Shown here: one piece after another, positions 1-7,668 of the stretch
Layout: every line of letters starts with the position of its first letter
Numbering within the stretch: the stretch's first letter is position 1
Assembly (NCBI RefSeq): GCF_009377175.1
Contig: NZ_VJZD01000088.1
Location: 1 to 33,970 of the forward strand
Length of the DNA stretch: 33,970 nucleotides
Reading direction: 5' to 3'
Source of the DNA: Streptomyces adustus
GTDB taxonomy: Bacteria; Actinomycetota; Actinomycetes; Streptomycetales; Streptomycetaceae
Program-made: the position numbers and the translations under genes
Notes under the pieces: generated by a model
The model's input: only the letters and a program-made list of their open reading frames with translations
What the model was told of the DNA's origin: nothing
Databases searched by the model: none

Positions 1-7
1 CCCCAGC

Positions 8-976
8 TCACCCCGCCCCGGCGGTGTGATGTGCTGCCTCGCGGACGGCGGGGACCAGGTCCGCGATCCGTTCGAGCTGGTCGCACTGGGAGCGCAGGTC
101 CAGAGCGGCGAGCCGTACGACGATGTGCCGGGCGCCCGCGGCGACATACCGGTTCAGGCCCCCGAGCACTTGGTCGGCGGAGCCGGTGACCACGGCCTGG
201 ATCCGCTCCAGCTCCTCCAGTGGCATCCCGTAAACGGCCCGCGCGTAGGCGTCCAGCGCCCGGCGTCCGCTCTCGGCGTCGTCGTCGATCCGTACCGAGA
301 CGAACAGCGCGGCAGTGATGCCCTCGGCCGCCCGCCCGGCGTCGACGGCCGCCCGGCGGACCTGACGGAGGCCGGACGCGTAGTCGGCGGGGTCGGGCGG
401 GTAGGGCAGCCATCCGTCGTACGACCGGCCGGTGCGGGCCAGCGCCGCGGGCGTCGCCCCGCCGAGCCAGACGGGCGGGCCGCCGGCTTGGTACGGCCTG
501 GTCGTGGGCGGGATGCCGTCGAACCGGAGGATCTCGCCGTGGAAGGACTCGGCGCCGTCCCACAGGGCCCGCCACAGCGCGACGGTCTCGTCCAGGCGGG
601 CGAAGCGCCTCTCCCACGGCAGTTCGGACAGCGCGTAGAGGGGCCGCCCGAAGCGGCCGGGGAACCCCGCGCCGACGGTCACGGTGAGCCGGCCGCCGGA
701 CAGCAGGTCGATCGACGCCAGTGACTGCGAGGCCTGCACCGGCCGCCGCAGGAACGGCATCAGCGCGGCCGTGCCCAGCGTCACGGCCTCGGTCGCCGGA
801 GCGAGCGCCGCCAGCATCGTGAGTGCCTCGATGCGCGGGCTGATCAGGGAGTCGTTGACGAAGAGCGAGGAGAGGCCCAGGCGTTCGGCCTGTCGGCCGA
901 AGGCGACCAGCTCGCGAGGGTCGTCGGCCGCGCCCCACTGGGCGGTCGCGGTCGGAAGCAGTACGCCGATGTCCAT
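8..976 (-). CDS. LLM-class (luciferase-fold) F420- or flavin-dependent oxidoreductase
   Basis: A 322-residue protein. The start MDIGVLLPTA is chosen because the typical N-terminal strand of luciferase-like monooxygenases begins there; an in-frame start 60 bases upstream would run through the palindrome at 1012-1027. Family features seen: GRQAERLGLSSLFVNDS near the N-terminus, then LGTAALMPFLRRPVQASQSLAS, then GRLTVTVGAGF in the barrel. Known relatives use reduced F420 or FMN to reduce or oxygenate small substrates in the cytosol; the substrate cannot be read from the sequence. It is divergent from the XRE regulator at 1063, with only 86 bases between the starts and a palindrome in the middle, so shared control is likely. 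The stop lies at the window edge but the gene appears complete. Confidence 0.88.
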   Translation of the reverse strand: MDIGVLLPTATAQWGAADDPRELVAFGRQAERLGLSSLFVNDSLISPRIEALTMLAALAPATEAVTLGTAALMPFLRRPVQASQSLASIDLLSGGRLTVTVGAGFPGRFGRPLYALSELPWERRFARLDETVALWRALWDGAESFHGEILRFDGIPPTTRPYQAGGPPVWLGGATPAALARTGRSYDGWLPYPPDPADYASGLRQVRRAAVDAGRAAEGITAALFVSVRIDDDAESGRRALDAYARAVYGMPLEELERIQAVVTGSADQVLGGLNRYVAAGARHIVVRLAALDLRSQCDQLERIADLVPAVREAAHHTAGAG

Positions 977-1011
977 GTCGGCGATGTTCACGTCAGGTGC
1001 GGCCGACGACA

Positions 1012-1027
1012 ATTCCCTGCGGGGAAT
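1012..1027. promoter_or_regulatory. Perfect inverted repeat ATTCCC-TGCG-GGGAAT (operator, copy 1)
   Basis: Six-base arms are perfectly complementary around a 4-base spacer. It lies about 35 bases from both divergent starts (976 minus, 1063 plus). The same motif with almost identical flanks recurs at 2356-2371. Most likely the binding site of the XRE regulator encoded at 1063-1890 (inference). Confidence 0.6.
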
Positions 1028-1062
1028 GGCCCGCAACCCTCCGCCGCCGGTACAACGGGCCG

Positions 1063-1890
1063 GTGAACTTCCCCCGTGCGCTCCGCGAACGCCGCACCCG
1101 CCGGCATCTCAGCCAGCTCGACCTGGCGCTTCGGGCGGGCACCACCCAGCGCCATCTCAGCTTCATCGAATCCGGCAGGTCCGTCCCCGGCCGGAACATG
1201 GTCGTGCGCCTGGCCGAGTCGCTGGAACTGCCGCTGCGGGAGCGCAACGAACTGCTGCTGGCCGCGGGGTACGCACCCGCCTACCCCGAGAGCGCACTCG
1301 ACGACCCGGCGCTGGCGCCCGTGCGCACGGCGATCGACCACATCCTCCGCGGGCACCTGCCGTATCCGGCGCTGGTGGCGGACCACGGCGGCACTCTGAT
1401 CGCCGCGAACAGCGCGTTCGACCTGATCACCGAGGGGGCGGCGCCCGAGCTGGTCGGCCCGGGCACGAACATCTACCGGCTCGCCCTGCATCCCGACGGC
1501 CTGGCCCCCCGTATCCGCAATCTCGACGAATGGGCACGCCACATCCTGGTCCGCCTCGGCCATCTGGAAGAGTTGCGTGCCGAACTCGCCGCTTACGTGC
1601 CCCAGTTGGATGCGTCCTCCGGGCTGCTCGGCTTCGCGGTCCCGCTCCGCCTGCTGTCCTCGCACGGCGAGCTGCGCCTGATGACGACCGTGACCACCTT
1701 CGCCACCGCCGTCGACGTGACACTGGCCGAGCTCAAGCTGGAGGCGTTCCTGCCCGCCGACGCGGCGACAGCCGAGGCACTCGCGGCGTCGGCCGACGGA
1801 CCGAGGGGTGTGGCCGCCGGACCAGCGGGCGCCGCTGCCGGACGGGAGGGCGCCGCTACGGCCGTGGATCAGCCGCCCGGGAACATGTAA
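1063..1890 (+). CDS. XRE-family transcriptional regulator with MmyB-like ligand domain
   Basis: A 275-residue protein. GTG at 1063 is chosen because the helix-turn-helix begins almost at once (FPRALRERRTRRHLSQLDLAL, then TTQRHLSFIESGRSVPGRNM) and an upstream start would cross the palindrome. Residues about 5-65 form the XRE domain; from about 95 the pattern YPALVADHGGTLIAANSAF is the MmyB-like PAS-fold domain that binds a fatty-acid-like ligand in known relatives. The C-terminal tail is Ala/Gly-rich. It is divergent from the oxidoreductase and overlaps the end of the convergent SnoaL-like gene by 22 bases. Identical palindromes upstream of this gene pair and upstream of the SnoaL-like gene suggest autoregulation and control of both neighbours. 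Confidence 0.9.
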   Translation: MNFPRALRERRTRRHLSQLDLALRAGTTQRHLSFIESGRSVPGRNMVVRLAESLELPLRERNELLLAAGYAPAYPESALDDPALAPVRTAIDHILRGHLPYPALVADHGGTLIAANSAFDLITEGAAPELVGPGTNIYRLALHPDGLAPRIRNLDEWARHILVRLGHLEELRAELAAYVPQLDASSGLLGFAVPLRLLSSHGELRLMTTVTTFATAVDVTLAELKLEAFLPADAATAEALAASADGPRGVAAGPAGAAAGREGAATAVDQPPGNM

Positions 1891-2291
1891 TCGGCCTTGA
1901 TCCTGCCGTCGTCGTCGAGCACGAGCATCACCAGGCCGCCCCCCAGCACGTCGCCGGTCTCGGCGGACACCGTCTGCCAGTCGAACTTGACCACGTCGTC
2001 GAGGCGAACCGCGTCGGCGCGGGCCCGGAAGGTGAATCCCGCCTTCTCGACGAACTGTTCGTGGCTTCGCGTCACCCGGGCTTCGATGGCGTCGTACCCA
2101 TGGGCCTCCAAAGTGCTGTGAGCGAAGCCGAGTTCCGCGGCGAGCTGCCTGATCCCCGCGGGTGGGTGAAGGACGTGTCTGCCGTCCTCGGCCCACAACC
2201 GCTCGATGGCCGCGCGCCGTTCGGCAGCGTCGGCCAGTGTCCATTGAGCCATGTAGCGGTCGGCCAGGTGCTGCGGGTCGATCTCGATCAC
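1869..2291 (-). CDS. SnoaL-like / NTF2-fold protein
   Basis: A 140-residue protein starting at GTG 2291, preceded by a good ribosome binding site (AAGGAG, 6 bases away). The pattern HLADRYMAQWTLADAAERRAAIERLWAEDG followed by FDWQTVSAETGDVLGGGLVMLVLDDDGRI is typical of the SnoaL/NTF2 alpha+beta barrel. Members include polyketide cyclases, isomerases, dehydratases and many uncharacterised cytosolic ligand-binding proteins, so the reaction is unknown. It converges on and overlaps the end of the XRE regulator. Its upstream region carries the second copy of the ATTCCC-N4-GGGAAT palindrome, so it is probably in that regulator's small regulon. Confidence 0.85.
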   Translation of the reverse strand: MIEIDPQHLADRYMAQWTLADAAERRAAIERLWAEDGRHVLHPPAGIRQLAAELGFAHSTLEAHGYDAIEARVTRSHEQFVEKAGFTFRARADAVRLDDVVKFDWQTVSAETGDVLGGGLVMLVLDDDGRIKADYMFPGG

Positions 2292-2355
2292 GCGAATCTC
2301 CTTGCGGGGAAGGCCACTTGGGACCAAATCGTGCGATGCGCGGCGAAGACCGGTA

Positions 2356-2371
2356 ATTCCCGGCGGGGAAT
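2356..2371. promoter_or_regulatory. Perfect inverted repeat ATTCCC-GGCG-GGGAAT (operator, copy 2)
   Basis: Same arms and spacing as the site at 1012-1027, and flanks also match (AATTCCC at the left, GGGGAATGG at the right). It lies 65 bases upstream of the SnoaL-like start at 2291. The duplication indicates a shared regulator, most simply the XRE protein at 1063-1890. Confidence 0.6.
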
Positions 2372-2476
2372 GGGCTCCGGTCCGCCATCCCGTCGGACGG
2401 CCGGGCTGCATGAAGACCGACGCCATGGCCGCAGCGTGCCCGCAGGTTTTCCCCTTGTCCTCCGCCCGCCCTCCTG

Positions 2477-2503
2477 TTTATAGTCGAAGTGACTATTAAG
2501 GAG
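2477..2503 (+). promoter_or_regulatory. pnuC promoter and operator: ATAGTC-N5-GACTAT overlapping the -10
   Basis: A perfect inverted repeat ATAGTC/GACTAT (2480-2485 and 2491-2496, spacer GAAGT) extends to TT/AA at its outer ends. It contains TATAGT (2479-2484), a close match to a -10 hexamer, and ends just before AAGGAG (2498-2503), the ribosome binding site of the pnuC-like gene. A repressor bound here would block transcription. NAD-salvage genes are commonly controlled by NrtR or NiaR repressors; assigning this site to NrtR is inference. Confidence 0.55.
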
Positions 2504-2509
2504 TCGCTC

Positions 2510-3118
2510 GTGAACTGGAACCTCAGCTGGACCGAAGCGCTCGGCTTCGCCACCGGCGCCCTCTGCGTCTGGCTGGTGGCACGGCAGCACATCGCCAACT
2601 GGCCGGTCGGCATAGCCAACAACGTCTTCTTCATCGTGCTTTTTCTCCAGGCCGGCCTGTACGCCGACGCCGGTCTCCAGGTCGTCTTCATCGCACTGGC
2701 CGCCTACGGCTGGTGGACCTGGGCCCGCGGCGCCGGACCGGCCACCGGCGACGTCCTGCCGGTGCGCCGCACCACAGGTGTCGAATGGGCCTGGCTCGCC
2801 GCCGCCGGAGTGCTGGGCACCGCCGCCCTCACCCTCCTGCTGGACCGGGCCACCGACTCCACCGTGCCGTTCTGGGACGCGCTGACCACCGCACTGTCCC
2901 TGACCGCCACCTACGGCCAGTGCCGCAAGCTGCTGGAGTCCTGGTGGCTGTGGATCGCCGCCGACCTGGTCTACATCCCGCTCTACGCCTACAAGGGCCT
3001 GTACCTGACCTCCCTGCTGTACGTCGGCTTCCTCGCCCTGTGCGTGGCCGGCCTCCTCGGCTGGCGGCGCACCCTCGTGGCAGCCGGCACCCACTCCGCG
3101 ACGGCGGTGACCGCGTGA
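2510..3118 (+). CDS. pnuC: PnuC-type nicotinamide riboside transporter
   Basis: A 202-residue integral membrane protein starting at GTG 2510, chosen for the AAGGAG 6 bases upstream. It has about seven hydrophobic helices. Family features are NWPVGIANNVFFIVLFLQAGLYADAGLQVVFIALAAYGWWTW, with the WxxW aromatic motif, and later ESWWLWIAADLVYIPLYAYKGLYLTSLLYVGFL. PnuC proteins carry nicotinamide riboside across the membrane by facilitated diffusion, drawn in by phosphorylation inside the cell. The next gene encodes the expected adenylyltransferase/kinase partner and its GTG overlaps this gene's TGA, so the two are translationally coupled. Expression is likely controlled through the inverted repeat just upstream. 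Confidence 0.93.
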   Translation: MNWNLSWTEALGFATGALCVWLVARQHIANWPVGIANNVFFIVLFLQAGLYADAGLQVVFIALAAYGWWTWARGAGPATGDVLPVRRTTGVEWAWLAAAGVLGTAALTLLLDRATDSTVPFWDALTTALSLTATYGQCRKLLESWWLWIAADLVYIPLYAYKGLYLTSLLYVGFLALCVAGLLGWRRTLVAAGTHSATAVTA

Positions 3119-4206
3119 ACGCCGCCGCCCGCCCGTACCGGCACGGCCTGGTGCTCGGCAAGTTCTATCCGCCGCACGCCGGCCACCACCACCTCGTCCG
3201 CACCGCACTCGCGCAGTGCGACCGGCTGACCGTCCTGGTCTGCGCGGCCTCCGTGGAATCGGTGCCGCTCGCCGACCGGGTGACCTGGATGCGCGAGGCC
3301 CACCCGGACGCCGAGGTCGTCGGCGCCGTCGACGACCACCCGGTCGACCTGCACGACCCCGCGGTGTGGGACGCCCACATGGCGGTCTTCCGCACGGCCG
3401 TCCCGGACCCGGTGGACGCCGTGTTCACCTCCGAGTCCTACGGCACCGAGCTGGCCCGACGGTTCGGCGCGGCCGAGGTCCTCGTGGACCTCGACCGCAC
3501 CACGTACCCCGTCTCCGGCACGGCCGTGCGCAAGGACCCGGTGGGCTGCTGGGCGTACCTCGGCCCCGGCGTGCGCGCCGCCCTGACCCGGCGCGTGGTC
3601 GTCCTCGGCGCCGAGTCCACCGGCACCACCACCCTCTCCCGGGCCCTGGCCGACCACTACCGCGCACGCGGCGGCGTCTGGACGGACACCGGCTGGGTGC
3701 CCGAGTACGGGCGCGCGTTCAGCGAGGAGAAGCTGGCCGCGCTGCGCGCCACCGACCCCGGAGCCGACTGGACGGCGGTGGAGTTCACCTCCGAGGAGTT
3801 CCCGCTCATCGCCCGCCGCCAGGACGCCGACGAACAGCGGCCGGCCGGCGCCGGCTCCCCGGTGCTCTTCTGCGACACCGACTCCTTCGCCACCACGATC
3901 TGGCACGAGCGCTACCTCGGCGCGCCCAGCCCCGAGGTGGCGGCCGTCGCCGACCACACCCCGCGCCACCTGTACCTGCTCACCGACCACGAGGGCGTGC
4001 CCTTCGAGGACGACGGCCTGCGCGACGGCCCGCACCTGCGTCCGTGGATGACCGGCCGGTTCCGGACGGAACTGGAGCGCACCGGCCGCCGGTACCTGCT
4101 GGTCACCGGCGACCCCGAGCAGCGGCTGCGCACCGCCGTGGCGGCGGTGGACGCCCTGCTCGCCGAGGGCTGGCACTTCGCCGACCCGCTCCCGGAACAC
4201 CGCTGA
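3115..4206 (+). CDS. nadR: NadR-like NMN adenylyltransferase / ribosylnicotinamide kinase
   Basis: A 363-residue cytosolic protein; GTG 3115 overlaps the pnuC stop (GTGA). Residues 15-25 (GKFYPPHAGHH) are the nucleotidyltransferase HxGH motif and SGTAVR at 134-139 is the second adenylyltransferase motif. From about 160 a P-loop kinase domain begins (VVVLGAESTGTTTLS). Such proteins phosphorylate imported nicotinamide riboside and adenylate NMN to NAD. There is no N-terminal DNA-binding domain, unlike enterobacterial NadR, so it is an enzyme only. Odd point: the Walker A lysine is replaced by threonine (GAESTGTTT rather than GxxxxGKS/T), although relatives of this type may share it. Coupling with pnuC supports the salvage role. 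Confidence 0.9.
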   Translation: MNAAARPYRHGLVLGKFYPPHAGHHHLVRTALAQCDRLTVLVCAASVESVPLADRVTWMREAHPDAEVVGAVDDHPVDLHDPAVWDAHMAVFRTAVPDPVDAVFTSESYGTELARRFGAAEVLVDLDRTTYPVSGTAVRKDPVGCWAYLGPGVRAALTRRVVVLGAESTGTTTLSRALADHYRARGGVWTDTGWVPEYGRAFSEEKLAALRATDPGADWTAVEFTSEEFPLIARRQDADEQRPAGAGSPVLFCDTDSFATTIWHERYLGAPSPEVAAVADHTPRHLYLLTDHEGVPFEDDGLRDGPHLRPWMTGRFRTELERTGRRYLLVTGDPEQRLRTAVAAVDALLAEGWHFADPLPEHR

Positions 4207-4243
4207 CGACCGCCGTACCGCCCCTGCCCTCGACCACGGCCCG

Positions 4244-4651
4244 CTATCTGGCAACCGTGCGCTGCAAGGGGAGCAGGAACGCAACGACGAACAGGCCGAA
4301 GACGGTGATGGGCGAGAGCGAGAGAAGTCGCGCCGGACCATCCTCCAGCCAGTGCCGGTTGCCCCACCAGTTCGCGCAGACGTCCGTCACCATCACGGCG
4401 CCTGCCAGCCAGATCCCTGTTCGACGCACGAGTGTCACCAGCACGGCGACCAGCGGATCGAGGATCGCCAGGCTGACGAAGAATCCTCGCAGGGGAACCT
4501 GCGGAAACGCCGCGTAGGCATGGATGCCGTCACGCACCACATCGAGGATGTGAACGCAGGATCCTTCCAGAAACCCGATCAGGTACACCGCGAGAGCCCA
4601 TCTCGCCCACAACGGTTGTCCGCCCCATCGTTCCCGCAGCTCGCACCCCAC
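4244..4651 (-). CDS. Small integral membrane protein of unknown function
   Basis: A 135-residue protein from GTG 4651. Three or four hydrophobic stretches are visible: WALAVYLIGFLEGSCVHIL, VSLAILDPLVAVLVTLV, GIWLAGAVMVTDVCANWW and ITVFGLFVVAFLLPLQ. I do not recognise the family. It lies convergent to the nadR-like gene with a 37-base gap and divergent from the P450. Third-position GC is lower than in its neighbours but the hydrophobic pattern is convincing. No partner can be inferred. Confidence 0.7.
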   Translation of the reverse strand: MGCELRERWGGQPLWARWALAVYLIGFLEGSCVHILDVVRDGIHAYAAFPQVPLRGFFVSLAILDPLVAVLVTLVRRTGIWLAGAVMVTDVCANWWGNRHWLEDGPARLLSLSPITVFGLFVVAFLLPLQRTVAR

Positions 4652-4847
4652 CGCGTCACCCTAGACGGTCGACGTGATCGGCGGACGTCCTCCGGCGGCG
4701 CCCGCTCGAACATCCGGGCCGGTGTGGAGGTCGAAGGGCGCGGCGCGAGCGGTGCGCCCCCGCGCGCCCCGCGCGACCTGCGGCCGGGACGGTTCTCCCC
4801 TCCCGGTGGGGGGAAGAAATGCCCACGATCCGGAGGAGGGTCCCGGT

Positions 4848-6248
4848 ATGGGCAAGGATCTCGACACCGTTCCGCTGGCCCCTCGGCATCTGCCGCTGCT
4901 CGGGCACTCGGTGGCGTTGCTGCGCGACCGTCTGGGGTTCATCGCCTCGCTGCCCCGCCACGGTGATCTGGTGCGGCTGCGGCTCGGGCCGCACACCATG
5001 GTCCTGGTCTGCGACCCCGGCCTCGTCCAGGAGGCGCTGCGCGACGACCGCACCTTCGACAAGGGCGGCCCGTTCTTCGACCGGGCCAGGGAAGCCGTCG
5101 GGAACGGACTGGCGACCTGCCCGCACGGTCGGCACCGCAGGCAGCGCCGGCTGTGCCAGCCGGCCTTCCGGCCCGCGCGGCTGCCCGACTACGCGGCCGC
5201 GGTCACGTCCGCCGCGTACGAGACGACCGAGGCCTGGACCGACGGTGAGGTCGTCGACGTCAACCGGGCCATGCTCGCCATCACCAACCGGGCCCTGGCC
5301 ACCACGATGTTCAGCAGCCGCCTGCCGGATACCACGACCCGTCAGATCGGGGAGGACGCCGAGACGATCATGTCGGGCGCGATGCGCCGCATGTTCGTCC
5401 CCGCCCCTTTCGACCGTGCGCCGACCCCGGGCAACCTCCGCTTCCAGCGCGCCCGGGCCCGCCTGCGGCAGACGGTCGCCGATGTCATCGCCTCCCACCG
5501 CGCCGACGGCAGCGACCACCAGGACCTGCTCTCCGCCCTCCTCCTGGCCGAGGAACCCGACGATCCGCAGGACGGGCCCGGGGCCCTGTCCGACGGGGAG
5601 ATCGCCGACCAGGTCGTCACGTTCTTCATCGCTGGCACGGAGACCACGGCCGGACTGCTGTCGTGGGTCCTGTACGAGCTGGCCCGCCATCCCGACATCC
5701 AGGACCGGCTCCACGCCCACGTCACCCAGGTCCTGGCCGGCCGGCCGCCGCGCGCGGTCGACGTGCCCGAGCTGACCTACCTCACCCAGGTCATCACCGA
5801 GGCCCTTCGCCTGCACGCGATCACCTGGCTCGTCACCCGTACCGTCACCGAGGACACCAAGCTCGGTGGAACGCGTCTGCCGGCCGGTACCACGCTCGCA
5901 CTGAGCCAGTACGCGGTCCACTGGAACCCACGCATTCACCCAAGGCCCCGTGACTTCGACCCCGACCGGTGGACCGAACAGCCCCCGGAACGCACCTCCT
6001 TCATCCCTTTCGGGTCCGGTCCGCGTCGGTGCATCGGCGACCGTTTCGCACTCCAGGAAGCCACGGTCGTCCTCGCCCTGCTGATCGGCTCGTGGAAGTT
6101 CACGGCGCTCACCGACCGCCCCGCGAGGATCGCCCTGTCCGCGGCCTGCGTCCCCCGCGACCTCCGCCTGCGCCTCGAAGCCCGACCGGCCCCCGGCAAC
6201 AACGACGGCCACCCCACAGGCCGCCCGGTCCCTCCCCGACACCCTTAG
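4848..6248 (+). CDS. Cytochrome P450
   Basis: A 466-residue protein; ATG 4848 follows GGAGGAGGG. Motifs: I-helix AGTETT (residues 262-267), ExxR as E318-R321 (EALR), FDPDRW (370-375) and the heme loop FGSGPRRCIGDRF with ligand Cys395. There is no membrane anchor, so it should be a soluble monooxygenase that needs a ferredoxin system encoded elsewhere. It is longer than the roughly 400 residues of most actinobacterial P450s and resembles the longer type found in terpene clusters. The next genes downstream are a polyprenyl synthase remnant and a UbiA-fold enzyme, so oxidation of a terpene is the likely role (inference). Confidence 0.95.
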   Translation: MGKDLDTVPLAPRHLPLLGHSVALLRDRLGFIASLPRHGDLVRLRLGPHTMVLVCDPGLVQEALRDDRTFDKGGPFFDRAREAVGNGLATCPHGRHRRQRRLCQPAFRPARLPDYAAAVTSAAYETTEAWTDGEVVDVNRAMLAITNRALATTMFSSRLPDTTTRQIGEDAETIMSGAMRRMFVPAPFDRAPTPGNLRFQRARARLRQTVADVIASHRADGSDHQDLLSALLLAEEPDDPQDGPGALSDGEIADQVVTFFIAGTETTAGLLSWVLYELARHPDIQDRLHAHVTQVLAGRPPRAVDVPELTYLTQVITEALRLHAITWLVTRTVTEDTKLGGTRLPAGTTLALSQYAVHWNPRIHPRPRDFDPDRWTEQPPERTSFIPFGSGPRRCIGDRFALQEATVVLALLIGSWKFTALTDRPARIALSAACVPRDLRLRLEARPAPGNNDGHPTGRPVPPRHP

Positions 6249-6510
6249 GGTGCGCTTCCAAAGCCCGCCTGCCCGGCGACAGGCAACGCCGCCTTCCGCG
6301 CCGGCGCACAAGTACGCGCCGCGCGCTCACGAGAGACGGGTGCAGGCGCCGTCACGTGAAAGAGGCGATGGCGAAGACGGTCGTGCTCGCGTGCGTCCTG
6401 GTGCGGCGGTTACCGGCGTACACGCCACGGGAAGGAGCTACGCGGCCGCGGAAGCCGGGTGGGGGAGGGGGCGTGATGGTCAGGCCTGCGATGACGGCGG
6501 ACCGGCCGGC
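6249..6510. other. Gap between P450 and polyprenyl synthase remnant; no gene seen
   Basis: No reading frame here has convincing protein character on either strand. The segment contains a G-rich run near 6460-6475. It probably replaces the missing body of the prenyl diphosphate synthase gene whose 3' end survives at 6511-6651. Confidence 0.4.
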
Positions 6511-6651
6511 CGTCGACGCGACGAGGTCGAAGACGTGATCAAGGAGCGGCAGGCCCGGGCGCTCGACGCCCTTCGGTCTGCCGACCTCCCGCCTGTCGCC
6601 ACGGCGTTCCTGCGCCACCTTGCCGAGACCACCACCGTTCGCCCGGCCTGA
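6511..6651 (+). pseudogene. C-terminal remnant of a polyprenyl (GGPP/FPP-type) diphosphate synthase
   Basis: Forty-six codons ending in TGA read VEDVIKERQARALDALRSA, then DLPPVATAFLRHLAETTTVR. This matches the usual C-terminal two helices of actinobacterial polyprenyl diphosphate synthases: a Val-Glu-x-x-Ile helix, an Ala-Leu-x-Ala-Leu helix, a Pro turn, then L-x-x-LA-x-x-x-T-x-R. The aspartate-rich catalytic motifs (DDxxD) are absent upstream in all frames, so the gene is truncated. It lies directly before the UbiA-fold gene, a common order in terpene clusters. Identification is by pattern and should be checked by profile search. Confidence 0.5.
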
Positions 6652-6672
6652 CCCCCAGGGAGGCTGTTCGCC

Positions 6673-7623
6673 ATGGCAAGCCCGCCGAGGCACCCCATCT
6701 CCACTGCTGCCGCACCGCCGTCCCCGGGGACGGGACCGGCGCCGAGTCTGCTGTCCGCGGCCCGGACCGTCGTCCGTATCGCGGTGCGGGAGCCGTGGCT
6801 GAGCTGGCAGTTCATCAAGAACGACCCCTGGGCGGGCCTCTACCCCGGCGTGGTCTTCGCTCTGGCCATCGCCGTCAAGTACCACCAGCCACCAGGCCGC
6901 CTGGCCGTGACCGCGCTGGTATCGACCCTCTACTTCTGGCTCTACCTCTACACCTTCTGCCTCACCAACCAACTTGCCGGCCTGCGCGAGGACCGCCTCA
7001 ACAAGCCCTTCCGCCCGCTGGTGAAGCAGTCGGTCACCACCCGCGGCGCGCTGGTGCGCACCACTGTCGCCTTCGCCGCGTTCCCGCTCCTCGGCTGGGC
7101 GCTGGGGGTGTGGCAGTGGGCGCTGCTCTGGCAGGCGATGACCCTGCTGCACAACCTCGGGGGCTCCCGGCACTGGATCGTCAAGAACGCCGTCATCGGC
7201 TTCGGCGTCCTGCCCATGCTCGGCGCCGCCTGGCAGCTGACCGCGCCCCTCACCGCCGACGCCTGGCGTTGGATGCTCGTCCTCGCCGTCGTGGTCTTCC
7301 TCCTCATCCCCGCCCAGGACCTGCGCGACCTCCACGGCGATGCCGCCGCCCACCGCGCCACCTTCCCCCTCGCCTTCGGTGAACCCCTCACCCGCCGCTG
7401 CCTCGCGGCCGGCTTCGCCCTCCTCCCGCTCGTCGACCACTTCCTCCTCATCCGCGCCACCACCCCGGCCACATGGTGCGCCGAAGCGGCCATCGCGGCC
7501 CTGTGCTGGACCATCGCCCGGCGCGTCCTCAACCACCGCACCCCCGCCTACGACCACCGCACATACCGCTACTTCGAGTACTGGTACGCGGCCATCCTCA
7601 CCACGGCCTTCCTCACGCTCTGA
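6673..7623 (+). CDS. UbiA-fold prenyltransferase or UbiA-type terpene cyclase
   Basis: A 316-residue membrane protein starting at ATG 6673 after GGGAGG. The first Asp-rich region is NQLAGLREDRLNKPFRPL (about 99-116) and the second is QDLRDLHGD (215-223), the paired Mg-diphosphate sites of the UbiA superfamily, with about eight hydrophobic helices. The family includes quinone and chlorophyll prenyltransferases and the UbiA-type cyclases of fumagillin and bacterial sesterterpene pathways. No aromatic-acceptor pathway gene is nearby; a P450 and a prenyl synthase remnant are. A terpene cyclase is therefore plausible, but prenyl transfer to an aromatic acceptor cannot be excluded. A hairpin at 7647-7668 follows the stop. 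Confidence 0.85.
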   Translation: MASPPRHPISTAAAPPSPGTGPAPSLLSAARTVVRIAVREPWLSWQFIKNDPWAGLYPGVVFALAIAVKYHQPPGRLAVTALVSTLYFWLYLYTFCLTNQLAGLREDRLNKPFRPLVKQSVTTRGALVRTTVAFAAFPLLGWALGVWQWALLWQAMTLLHNLGGSRHWIVKNAVIGFGVLPMLGAAWQLTAPLTADAWRWMLVLAVVVFLLIPAQDLRDLHGDAAAHRATFPLAFGEPLTRRCLAAGFALLPLVDHFLLIRATTPATWCAEAAIAALCWTIARRVLNHRTPAYDHRTYRYFEYWYAAILTTAFLTL

Positions 7624-7646
7624 CCACTCCCGACCGGACCGACACC

Positions 7647-7668
7647 GGCCCGACCCAGTCGTCGGGCC
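7647..7668 (+). terminator. Short hairpin after the UbiA-fold gene
   Basis: GGCCCGAC (7647-7654) and GTCGGGCC (7661-7668) form a perfect 8-base-pair stem with a 6-base loop, followed by TT. It lies 24 bases past the UbiA-fold stop. It could end that transcript; there is no long U-tract. Confidence 0.45.
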
